A DNA stretch of 64,000 bases from Shewanella donghaensis (GTDB lineage Bacteria; Pseudomonadota; Gammaproteobacteria; Enterobacterales; Shewanellaceae): positions 4,526,001 to 4,590,000 of the forward strand of contig NZ_CP041783.1 in the NCBI RefSeq assembly GCF_007567505.1. The letters run 5' to 3'. The position numbers were made by a program, and so were the translations under genes. Below the pieces are notes generated by a model. That model was not told the origin of the DNA and searched no databases. It saw nothing but the letters and a program-made list of their open reading frames with translations. Below are positions 37,043-44,736 of the stretch, one piece after another. Position 1 is the first letter of the stretch. Each line of letters begins with the position of its first letter.

Positions 37043-38017
37043 ATGAAATCGAATTCAAGCTTGTTACTTGCGACTGAATCAACAAACTCAGCGCACAATA
37101 TTTCCCTACAGTCTTCTTGTTTGCTCAATGTGAAAACAATGGCTAAAGCCGCCAAGTTAGCTGCAGTTGCAGGGACATTCCTTGCCAGTTCAGTATCTGC
37201 ATACGATTACTCTCCATTTAAATTCCATGTATCTCGTACATCAACTGAAGCGGCTCAAATCGATAATACTGATGCCGAGCTGCAACGTGATGTATGGCGC
37301 ATGAAGCTTTCAGCCATGATGCCGCTTGGTAAAGAATGGTCTATTGGGGCGAACATAGGCTATGACAATTTAGATTATGGCTTTAAAAAAGTGACGACTG
37401 GTCTTTTAGACAGCCAAGTGACTCCATGGAGCTCAATTAACAAATACAGCGCGGGCTTATCATTAAGCTATCGCCCTAATGACAACTGGATGTTCTTGAT
37501 AGCGCCAAAACTGCAATATGCTTACGCTAACACGGCATCATCATCAGATGCGCAAAGTTACGGTGTTGTGGGCTCTGCAATGTACCGTTTCGAGTCTGGT
37601 AATATGCTAGGTTTTGGTGTTGCTTACTTAAATGATATTTCAGAAGTAAAAACCGTACCTTACTTAGCTGTTAGATGGAAAATCACCGACAAGCTAACGT
37701 TGAGTAACCCATTTCAAGCTGGATTCAGCGGCCCAGCCGGTTTAGAACTCGCTTATGAGCACAATGATAAATGGAACTTTGGTTTAGGAACTTCAAGAAG
37801 ATCTGAACGTTTCTTAATTTCTGATGCAGAACAAACCATTGAAGTTGAAGAGTGGGTTTCTTTTATTCGCGCAGGTTGGAACATCAGTAAGAAAGTGACA
37901 ATTAATGCTTATGGCGGCTATTTCTTTGCAGGGGAAATGGAGCTAAGTGAACCTAAAGTGACTGATGAAATTGAAAACCAAGCAGCGATTGGTTTAGCGT
38001 TTGATATTAAGTTTTAA
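37043..38017 (+). CDS. Outer-membrane beta-barrel protein (DUF6268-like)
   Basis: 324 residues from the ATG at 37043, which has AAGGAAG 8 bases upstream. A normal-looking signal peptide (MAKAAKLAAVAGTFLASSVSA) only begins at an in-frame ATG at 37139, which has no good ribosome-binding site. The body shows alternating hydrophobic and polar beta strands with aromatic girdle residues (WSIGANIGYDNLDYGF, AGLSLSYRPNDNWMFLIAPKLQYAY) and ends in Phe (FDIKF), typical of outer-membrane barrels. Similarity to DUF6268 is my best guess at family. Single gene, terminator follows. Confidence 0.72.
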   Translation: MKSNSSLLLATESTNSAHNISLQSSCLLNVKTMAKAAKLAAVAGTFLASSVSAYDYSPFKFHVSRTSTEAAQIDNTDAELQRDVWRMKLSAMMPLGKEWSIGANIGYDNLDYGFKKVTTGLLDSQVTPWSSINKYSAGLSLSYRPNDNWMFLIAPKLQYAYANTASSSDAQSYGVVGSAMYRFESGNMLGFGVAYLNDISEVKTVPYLAVRWKITDKLTLSNPFQAGFSGPAGLELAYEHNDKWNFGLGTSRRSERFLISDAEQTIEVEEWVSFIRAGWNISKKVTINAYGGYFFAGEMELSEPKVTDEIENQAAIGLAFDIKF

Positions 38018-38036
38018 AATCAAATGAGTTAAGACT

Positions 38037-38066
38037 AAAAAAGCGACCATGAGGTCGCTTTTTTAA
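38037..38066. terminator. Bidirectional terminator between the barrel gene and the chalcone isomerase-like gene
   Basis: Perfect 12-bp stem AAAAAAGCGACC/GGTCGCTTTTTT (38037-38048 with 38053-38064) serving the convergent genes. Confidence 0.92.
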
Positions 38067-38104
38067 TGTTTGTAATGACATCCGTCGTTAACTAATTATC
38101 AATA

Positions 38105-38665
38105 TTACTTAGCAAGCATGTCTTTGCGTAAGCTTTTTTGAGCAGGGTCATCGCCTAACCAAATCTTGATTAAAGCCTGTCTAAACACTTCACCTTCAAT
38201 GGTGGCTTGTTCTTCATCATTTTTAAAGCTGGTTACACCAGCGCCTTTATGCGTCACAAAAGTGAATTGATCGCCTTTACTGACTTCTTCCGTAAATAGA
38301 CCCATAAACTCATCTATATTGGCTTGGATTGGCGCAGTATTGTCACCTGTAGCAGCTTCAAACCCTTCAACAATGGCATCTGTCATCTTATCAGAGGTAA
38401 TCATACCTGAAGTGATATTGAGTCTTATCACTGCAAGAGGTTGAGCCAGCACCTGGTCTAGGTTGGTTGCGGGTTCTGGTACATATAAACTGCCAACATA
38501 TAAATCCATAAAGAACTTACTGCGAACACCTGCGCCATTTAAGCTGAGTTGTTGCTCTGCAATAGTCAGATCATCAGCCAGTTGAATGCCTGAAACCGTT
38601 TTGGCTTGTGCAACTTGAGGTACGATTAACGCGGCTGTTAATGCCACGGTTGAAAATAGTTTCAT
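38105..38665 (-). CDS. Exported chalcone isomerase-like protein
   Basis: 186 residues: a signal peptide of about 21 residues (ending VAQA) and a chalcone isomerase-like fold segment (GAGVRSKFFMDLYVGSLYV, LAVIRLNITSGMITSDKM, IEGEVFRQALIKIWLGDDP). Bacterial members of this family are periplasmic and probably do not act on chalcones; the role is unknown. Single gene; the DUF2947 gene lies upstream with a 74-base gap. Confidence 0.85.
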   Translation of the reverse strand: MKLFSTVALTAALIVPQVAQAKTVSGIQLADDLTIAEQQLSLNGAGVRSKFFMDLYVGSLYVPEPATNLDQVLAQPLAVIRLNITSGMITSDKMTDAIVEGFEAATGDNTAPIQANIDEFMGLFTEEVSKGDQFTFVTHKGAGVTSFKNDEEQATIEGEVFRQALIKIWLGDDPAQKSLRKDMLAK

Positions 38666-38739
38666 AGGGAACTCATATTATAATTATGTCGATTTATCGA
38701 GGCTAAATAGTCATTTGCTATTTTTCGGTTCAATAAAGA

Positions 38740-39219
38740 TTAAGTGCGCATCCCTAGCTTGTATTGTCCATTTTGCTCAAACATGATTGCTTGTTTCTTC
38801 TTAGGTGACATCAAAATTGGACCGTCATCAAAAAACAAAAATGCTTTCCAGTTTTGGGCAAATACCGCCCAAGTCGTTTCGATTATCTGGTACTTTTCAT
38901 AACAGAAGAAAACTTGGGTATCGTCACTCCAGTCAATAAACTCGGCAATCGGTTCAGGTAAAGTATTATCTTCAGAATCCCATGCTGACTGCCAGTGCTC
39001 AGTGATTTTCCAAGCATCTTGCTTAGCAGCCCAGTCACCTTTAGAAAACAATTCAGCACGATTACACTTATTACTAATCCATTGATTCCAAACCGTCATT
39101 GCACTTTTGTCCGTTAAGGGTTTGATTAACGCCTTGTCTGCATCATCAACAGGTAAATCTTTATGATTAAAAATCCACTTGCGTTTGTACATATCGAGCG
39201 GGATGTAAGTGTGTGCCAA
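38740..39219 (-). CDS. DUF2947 family protein
   Basis: 159 residues, no signal peptide or membrane helix, rich in Trp (11 residues) and acidic residues. It starts with TTG at 39219, supported by GGAG six bases upstream. Segments such as YIPLDMYKRKWIFNH and ETTWAVFAQNWKAFLFFDDGPI match what I recall of DUF2947, a small family of Shewanella and Vibrio without known function. Single-gene unit. Confidence 0.75.
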   Translation of the reverse strand: MAHTYIPLDMYKRKWIFNHKDLPVDDADKALIKPLTDKSAMTVWNQWISNKCNRAELFSKGDWAAKQDAWKITEHWQSAWDSEDNTLPEPIAEFIDWSDDTQVFFCYEKYQIIETTWAVFAQNWKAFLFFDDGPILMSPKKKQAIMFEQNGQYKLGMRT

Positions 39220-39423
39220 AAATGACTCCTAGATTGAAATGGGTGAGGTAAGCGCGAGATTATAACTTTTCGGTATTGATAGTGCTAGCAGTAGAGGTAA
39301 AGCAATAAAGGTAAGAGGTAGGTAAAAGTAGCGAATTAGTCGATAAAAATAGATAAGTTGCTTTGTAAGGGTTAATGAAATGACTCGCTAGCGCTGAGAG
39401 CTCAGCACTAGCGAATATATAGA

Positions 39424-41733
39424 TTACAAACCGTTAATGTATTGCTCAACAGTTGATTCTGGCACCATGGCTGCTAAGTCAGTTTTAACGGCTTTATTAC
39501 CTTGTAATAACTGCTCAAACTGTTTTATCAACGCAACCTTGTCTGGTGACACTCTATCGCCAGCACCAATGTTGGTTAAATCAATCATAAAGCCATCAAA
39601 CAAGTCTGCTAAATCATCAATGATATCCATATTCAAAAACTGGTCTTGGTTATAGATACTTGGGTAACCGGCTTTTTGCTTATCAATAGCAAAAGAGTCA
39701 CCTTTCAAATTCGTAATGCTGGTGGACTTATCACAAGACAGCATACAGCCATTATCAATACGCGGTTTTTCACAGCCAACACTTTGCTGGAAGAAGCACT
39801 GTCTGCTAGCCATTAATAAAATGGGATGATAAATGCTGTAGAGCATTTTGAAGTTTTTAGGTCGTGCTATTTGCTTAATTTGTTGGCGGTTAATTTCATT
39901 TGAAATAAATGCGCCGCTACAATCAAAGCCTTCTTGTAGTGCCAATAAAACATAAGAGTTTGTGGTATTTAAGAATGGCCCAGCAATCCATTTTACGCCT
40001 AGCTTTTGAGCATGGTATGCAATACCCGTGTTATTGGTCACGATGAGTTCAGGCTTTACTTGCTGCAATATATTCAGTGCGGCATCGTAATCCTTACCAA
40101 TCAGTACAGGCGGGAACCATGGGATTAAACGTGGATTTTGTTTGAAAAAATCAACGTATTGAGTACAACCACGCTTGTAAGCATCTGGTAACTTGAAATA
40201 GATATCCGCATCAGTTTCTTGTGCAAGCGCAATATCTGCTTCATCACTGATTAGAATAGATAACTTTGGCTGAACGTTTTGATCAGCCGTTTGAGAATCC
40301 ACTTTAGGATGACGTTCAAGTTTTGGCAGTTCAACCGTAGGAATAACTTCAATCCCCTCATTTAAATAAGCTAATAGCGCATTTTTGAGAGTGGTGATTT
40401 CACGGTAAGGGATACTTAAATTATTACTTAAGTCGCTGCAATCTAAGCTTACAAGCTCATAATTGGCGTTATTAATATTTTTAAAACGCTTTTCAATGGC
40501 TTCTTGATCAACACTGAGCTTTTCACTTGGCAACATACTGCTGCTTGAGTAAAGCTCCATGGTTTCTTGTTCTGCCAAAGCAAGCTTACTACTGGCTTGT
40601 TGAGTCGTAACATTGAGGCTTAACGGCTTACCTTCTTCACTGGCAAAAGATAAAGTGAGCTTAATTTTTTCAATACTCAAATGGGCAATTTTATCGTCGA
40701 CAGAGGCATTAATTTCTTGCTTGTCTAGTTGCAATTGTTGCTGTGCATCGTGAATTTGTACTACTGAAATAGACTCGCCTTTTTCAGCTTTCAGTTGATC
40801 CACTAAATGGTTTTTAGAGTTATCCCGTGGGTTATCAATAAACATTGATTGGTTTAAGTCACCACGTAAAAATGCGTTACTAAAGTCACGGTTAAAGACT
40901 TTATATAAGCGTTCGCCATCTTGGGTTAATTCGCCCGTTTCAATGTATCCATCAATCTGTTTACGGAAACTATCAATCACAGTGTGAACGTAACTTGCGC
41001 CTTTAATGCGTCCTTCAACTTTAAAAGAGTAAACGCCAGCTTCAATTAATGCAGGTAAGTCAAAAAAGGCTGAGTTGTCTTTAATGTTCAGCGGAAAGTT
41101 ATTACCGGATTCAGTGGTTTCATACTCTTCACGACAGGCTTGGCTGCAACGACCACGGTTGCCTGAATTACCAGCACTGGCTGAAGTTGAGTAACATAAG
41201 CCTGAGAATGCGACGCATAATGAACCATGAACGAATACTTCTAGTAAAGTGTCATGTTCGCGAGCGACTTCTGCAAGAGAGGTTATTTCACGTAAATTAA
41301 GCTCACGAGATAAATTGACTCGAGTTGCGCCTAAGTGCCTTAAAAAGGGGATTTGCCCGGCATTGTGGGTGGTTAGCTGCGTAGAAGCATGAATATCTAA
41401 GGTCGGAAAATGCTTTCTTAGTACGTACAGTAAGCCGATATCTTGAACGATAACACCGTCTAAAGTGGTATTAACCAGTTTATTCAGCAACTTCATTAAT
41501 GTCTTAAACTCTTGTTCAAGAATAACGATGTTAAGGGTTAAGAAAATTTTGCAGTCATACTGATGAGCAAGTCGAATAATGCCAACCAATTGATCAAAAG
41601 ACATATTAGCGGCGCGATTACGAGCGTTAAAGGTATCTAAGCCGCAATAAACAGCATCTGCACCTGCAATAATAGCGGCTTTAATTGCCTCGACATCACC
41701 GCCTGGCGCTAATAATTCAATCTTAGATTTCAT
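39424..41733 (-). CDS. rlhA: Peptidase U32 family protein, RlhA-like
   Basis: 769 residues. The N-terminal U32 domain begins KIELLAPGGDVEAIKAAIIAG and holds the family motifs SRELNLREI, EVFVHGSLCVAFSG and GRCSQACREEY; the last has cysteines that could bind an iron-sulfur cluster. The middle has a DUF3656-like region, and the C-terminal third has further U32-like segments and paired cysteines (CEKPRIDNGCMLSC). In E. coli, RlhA is needed for 5-hydroxycytidine at 23S rRNA C2501. Orthology is likely by N-terminal similarity, but this protein is longer than E. coli RlhA (about 650), so the symbol is tentative. Confidence 0.8.
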   Translation of the reverse strand: MKSKIELLAPGGDVEAIKAAIIAGADAVYCGLDTFNARNRAANMSFDQLVGIIRLAHQYDCKIFLTLNIVILEQEFKTLMKLLNKLVNTTLDGVIVQDIGLLYVLRKHFPTLDIHASTQLTTHNAGQIPFLRHLGATRVNLSRELNLREITSLAEVAREHDTLLEVFVHGSLCVAFSGLCYSTSASAGNSGNRGRCSQACREEYETTESGNNFPLNIKDNSAFFDLPALIEAGVYSFKVEGRIKGASYVHTVIDSFRKQIDGYIETGELTQDGERLYKVFNRDFSNAFLRGDLNQSMFIDNPRDNSKNHLVDQLKAEKGESISVVQIHDAQQQLQLDKQEINASVDDKIAHLSIEKIKLTLSFASEEGKPLSLNVTTQQASSKLALAEQETMELYSSSSMLPSEKLSVDQEAIEKRFKNINNANYELVSLDCSDLSNNLSIPYREITTLKNALLAYLNEGIEVIPTVELPKLERHPKVDSQTADQNVQPKLSILISDEADIALAQETDADIYFKLPDAYKRGCTQYVDFFKQNPRLIPWFPPVLIGKDYDAALNILQQVKPELIVTNNTGIAYHAQKLGVKWIAGPFLNTTNSYVLLALQEGFDCSGAFISNEINRQQIKQIARPKNFKMLYSIYHPILLMASRQCFFQQSVGCEKPRIDNGCMLSCDKSTSITNLKGDSFAIDKQKAGYPSIYNQDQFLNMDIIDDLADLFDGFMIDLTNIGAGDRVSPDKVALIKQFEQLLQGNKAVKTDLAAMVPESTVEQYINGL

Positions 41734-41859
41734 GGTTCTGGACTTGCTCCGTTAAATTTAATGCAGGGATGTTACCCGTATATTTTACTCGTGAATATGG
41801 TTAAAGTAGATAATTAATTAGTGACCCTGCATGTAATGAGTTGGAAAAAGCGCATAACG

Positions 41860-42522
41860 ATGAATGAAATCATAGATTTACCTGTACTCTATTCTTTAAG
41901 AAACTGTCCTTTTGCCATGCGTGCAAGAATTGCTATTTATAAGTCACAACAGCCTATTTTACTGCGAGATCTGGTTTTGAGCGATAAACCCGCTGAAATG
42001 TTAACGGCTTCGCCGAAGGGAACAGTACCGGTAATCGTGACACTTGAAGGTCAAGTTATTGAAGAAAGCTATGAAGTGATGTTGTGGGCATTAAGCCGCA
42101 GTGATCCAGATGATTTATTGTTTGCTGCTGATGAAGAGACATTTAAGAATATACTGGCATTAATCTATCGGTTCGACAGTGAGTTCAAGTCGTGTCTTGA
42201 AAATTACAAATGCGCAAAACGATACAGCGAATCAAATATCACAGAGTGTCGTCAAGCTTGTGAGGCCTACGTGCAACAACTCGAGCAATTGTTGTCTCAG
42301 CATGAATTTTTGTTTGCGGATCGTGAGAGTTTAGCTGATATTGCATTACTACCGTTTATTAGACAATTTGCGCGCGTAGAGCGTCAATGGTATTTGCAAG
42401 CGCCATATCCCAATGTACGAGTATGGTTGAATCGTTACCTGCAAAGTAAAATGTTCAGTAAGGTGATGACCAAGCATCCTTTGTGGCTTGAAAATCGTGA
42501 AACAGTGATATTCCCTAATTAA
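41860..42522 (+). CDS. Glutathione S-transferase family protein
   Basis: 220 residues from the ATG at 41860; a GTG at 41821 without ribosome-binding site would add 13. The N-terminal thioredoxin-like domain has LYSLRNCPFAMRARIAIY with Cys at the catalytic position, a cis-Pro loop (GTVPVIV) and the EESYEVMLWAL segment that binds the glutathione gamma-glutamyl group. An all-helical C-terminal domain follows, with the DIALLPFIRQFARV motif. The Cys active site suggests an omega/beta-like thiol transferase rather than a conjugating enzyme. It is followed closely by an HxlR regulator on the same strand. Confidence 0.88.
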   Translation: MNEIIDLPVLYSLRNCPFAMRARIAIYKSQQPILLRDLVLSDKPAEMLTASPKGTVPVIVTLEGQVIEESYEVMLWALSRSDPDDLLFAADEETFKNILALIYRFDSEFKSCLENYKCAKRYSESNITECRQACEAYVQQLEQLLSQHEFLFADRESLADIALLPFIRQFARVERQWYLQAPYPNVRVWLNRYLQSKMFSKVMTKHPLWLENRETVIFPN

Positions 42523-42549
42523 AAATAGATATCGATGTTGGATAGAGTG

Positions 42550-42894
42550 ATGAAAACAAAACAACCGTTATTTACCAAGAAATCAGCTCCTGAAAGATCG
42601 GCCAGAATGGTTGAAGCGATATATGGGTGTAAGTGGTCACTGACTATCTACCAACTATTGGCACACGGTATAAATCGTCCTGGCGCGATGGTGAGTAATG
42701 TTGAAGGGTTAACGACTAAGGTGCTCAACGAATGTCTGAAGCGTAATATTGAATTTGGTATATTAGAGCGCATTACCTTTAATGAGATACCGCCTAAAGT
42801 TGAATATCACGTCACTGAATTTGGTAAAAAATTCTTGCGGATATTGGATGAGTTAGAGAAGCTGCAATTCGAAATAGATTCAGACTATTTGTAA
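42550..42894 (+). CDS. HxlR-family winged-helix transcriptional regulator
   Basis: 114 residues from the ATG at 42550, behind GGATAGAG; an ATG at 42535 adds five. The HxlR pattern is visible: GCKWSLTIYQLLAHG at the start of the winged helix, TTKVLNECLKRNIEFGILER in the recognition region, and PPKVEYHVTEFGKKF in the wing. C32 in YGCKW sits near the position of redox-sensing cysteines in some HxlR proteins. It lies 27 bases after the GST gene; a shared transcript suggests response to electrophiles or thiol stress (inference). Confidence 0.88.
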   Translation: MKTKQPLFTKKSAPERSARMVEAIYGCKWSLTIYQLLAHGINRPGAMVSNVEGLTTKVLNECLKRNIEFGILERITFNEIPPKVEYHVTEFGKKFLRILDELEKLQFEIDSDYL

Positions 42895-42964
42895 TGAATA
42901 GAGGCAATAAATAGAAACTATTAATAGGTATAAATTAAGCATATATAAGCTATTGATAAAGAAT

Positions 42965-42992
42965 AAAAAGCCCGCATTTGCGGGCTTTTTGA
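42965..42992. terminator. Bidirectional terminator between the HxlR gene and the EEP gene
   Basis: An 11-bp stem AAAAAGCCCGC/GCGGGCTTTTT (42965-42975 with 42980-42990) with a 4-base loop. Confidence 0.92.
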
Positions 42993-43024
42993 TTAATAAG
43001 CTTGTATTAGATTAAGTCAGCTTA

Positions 43025-44437
43025 TTAAAGTTCTACGTTAACCCATACTAAACGGTGATCTGAAGAAACAGACTTTCCGCCGCCGCCCCAAGAACCCACA
43101 CGATCATCGTTCATCATTAAACGACCATCTTCGAATGTTGCTGGCCAGAATACGCCCGAGTCGGTGATATTCAGGTCATGTGAAGGGATCACATGATCTA
43201 AACGTAAACCAGATGTGCTAGTGACAACATCTGGGTAAGTTGTGCCCCAGTTCTCTGCTCGGCATTCACCTGTAGCAAGACATTCTGGACCACCTAAGCT
43301 AGACGGCGCATAAACACCATGGGTCGCTAGTTGATTAACTTGGTCGTTATACATTAGGTCTTTGATGGTATCTAAATAGCCGTCACCACTTTCTGGGTCA
43401 GCATTTAAATCACCTAAAATCACAAATGATGAGTCAGCTTTAATGCCACCTTTAATACCTGCATCATCATAAATATATGAACCATTGCCAGAAATATAGT
43501 CATCCCAGAATTTGATTTCTGCACGGTTTAGTAACTTGTTGTTTTCAGTTATGGTGTCAAAAATTGGCGGAGTTGGGTGAGATAATAATAAGTGCACAAC
43601 CTTGTCGCCATTCGCAGTAGGAATGATGATCGGCGCATCTACATGGTTTTTAGATGAAAGTGGTTTTTCAGCCCAAGCTTCAGCGCTGTACCATTCATCA
43701 CCACAAGTCATTCCTTCAGGAATAGGATTGTTTTCATCTTCACAATTATTGATTACTGGATTTGCTTCACCTGGCATATCTTTCCATTTGAAATCTTGGA
43801 AAGTACGGATGTTAGCTGTATCAATTGGGTATTGAGATAATAAACCAAAGGCATATTGACCATGGTAGAAACCAAAGCCCCAAGCATCACCTGGTAGTGC
43901 AATCGTACCGTTACGATCTAAGTCGAATTCACTTAAAAGACCAGTGTTAGTAGCGAAGTTTTCAGTATAACCAAATTGAATCGGTTCAAGTAATTCCACT
44001 TCGTCAGAGGTCGAACCTAAAGCATTTTGCGGTACTGAGAGATAGTTTAAACGAAAGCCTTGAATCGCTTCGTTATCTTCACCAGTGCCATCGTTGTTGA
44101 ACTCAGCCATTAATAAAACAGCGGGACGTTCTGTTTGAATGATTGCTGCGACGTTACGGATTTGAATGATTTTCTCTGCTACCGCTTTTTCATCGTCAGT
44201 AAGCGTTCCTGAGAACCACTTTTCCATTAATGCATCTTGATCGGCCGCTGTAATTCTCATTTCTTCAACAAGTGCAGCGTAGCTGCTGCGGTCGAATGAT
44301 AAATTATAAGTACCAATTTTTACATTAGTCGTTTCTGGTGTTGGTTCTTCTGGGTAGTAATTATTAGTTTCGTCGTTACAACCCGTAAGCAAAGCTACGC
44401 TGACTGCAATAGCAGCTGCTGTTTTTAACACTTTCAT
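43025..44437 (-). CDS. Endonuclease/exonuclease/phosphatase-fold lipoprotein
   Basis: 470 residues. The signal peptide has lipobox LTGC (C20), then a linker rich in Glu, Pro and Thr. The EEP domain shows IGTYNLSFDR, LLMAEFNNDG (metal-binding Glu), FVILGDLNADPESG and the C-terminal SSDHRLVWV with the catalytic Asp-His pair. The family cleaves phosphodiesters or phosphomonoesters. As a lipoprotein it would act at the cell surface or in the periplasm, for instance on extracellular DNA or phospholipid-type substrates (inference). Cysteine pairs (CEDENNPIPEGMTC, CLATGEC) may form disulfides. Single gene. Confidence 0.88.
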   Translation of the reverse strand: MKVLKTAAAIAVSVALLTGCNDETNNYYPEEPTPETTNVKIGTYNLSFDRSSYAALVEEMRITAADQDALMEKWFSGTLTDDEKAVAEKIIQIRNVAAIIQTERPAVLLMAEFNNDGTGEDNEAIQGFRLNYLSVPQNALGSTSDEVELLEPIQFGYTENFATNTGLLSEFDLDRNGTIALPGDAWGFGFYHGQYAFGLLSQYPIDTANIRTFQDFKWKDMPGEANPVINNCEDENNPIPEGMTCGDEWYSAEAWAEKPLSSKNHVDAPIIIPTANGDKVVHLLLSHPTPPIFDTITENNKLLNRAEIKFWDDYISGNGSYIYDDAGIKGGIKADSSFVILGDLNADPESGDGYLDTIKDLMYNDQVNQLATHGVYAPSSLGGPECLATGECRAENWGTTYPDVVTSTSGLRLDHVIPSHDLNITDSGVFWPATFEDGRLMMNDDRVGSWGGGGKSVSSDHRLVWVNVEL

Positions 44438-44693
44438 TTTAAAACCCCATTATTATTAATATATGCCTCCTTTAACTGGAAGCTAATAAAGATTTTATAC
44501 AGCTCTAAGGCCGTGTTTCAATCTTTAACGGTGAGTGTAAAGCGGGTGTTAACGCATTCGTTCTTGCTTTGCTTTGATGTTTGTTTTTAGTGGTTATTGG
44601 TTGCTTTATTGTTGATTTGCTGGGTATTTATTGCGGAATGCTTAATTAAGTGGGCGCTAAAGTTTAACAGCTTGTAATATTTTCAACCTTAAT

Positions 44694-44718
44694 AAAAAGC
44701 CCGCTATTAACGGGCTTA
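44694..44718 (-). terminator. Minus-strand terminator below the acylase gene
   Basis: A 7-bp GC-rich stem AAGCCCG/CGGGCTT (44697-44703 with 44711-44717), then T on the minus strand. Confidence 0.8.
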
Positions 44719-44736
44719 TGTTGTTATGTATGAGAG

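Noticed and set aside
36928-37155. 75-codon minus-strand ORF overlapping the barrel gene start
   Set aside because: It overlaps the signal-peptide region of a better supported gene and has no ribosome-binding site.
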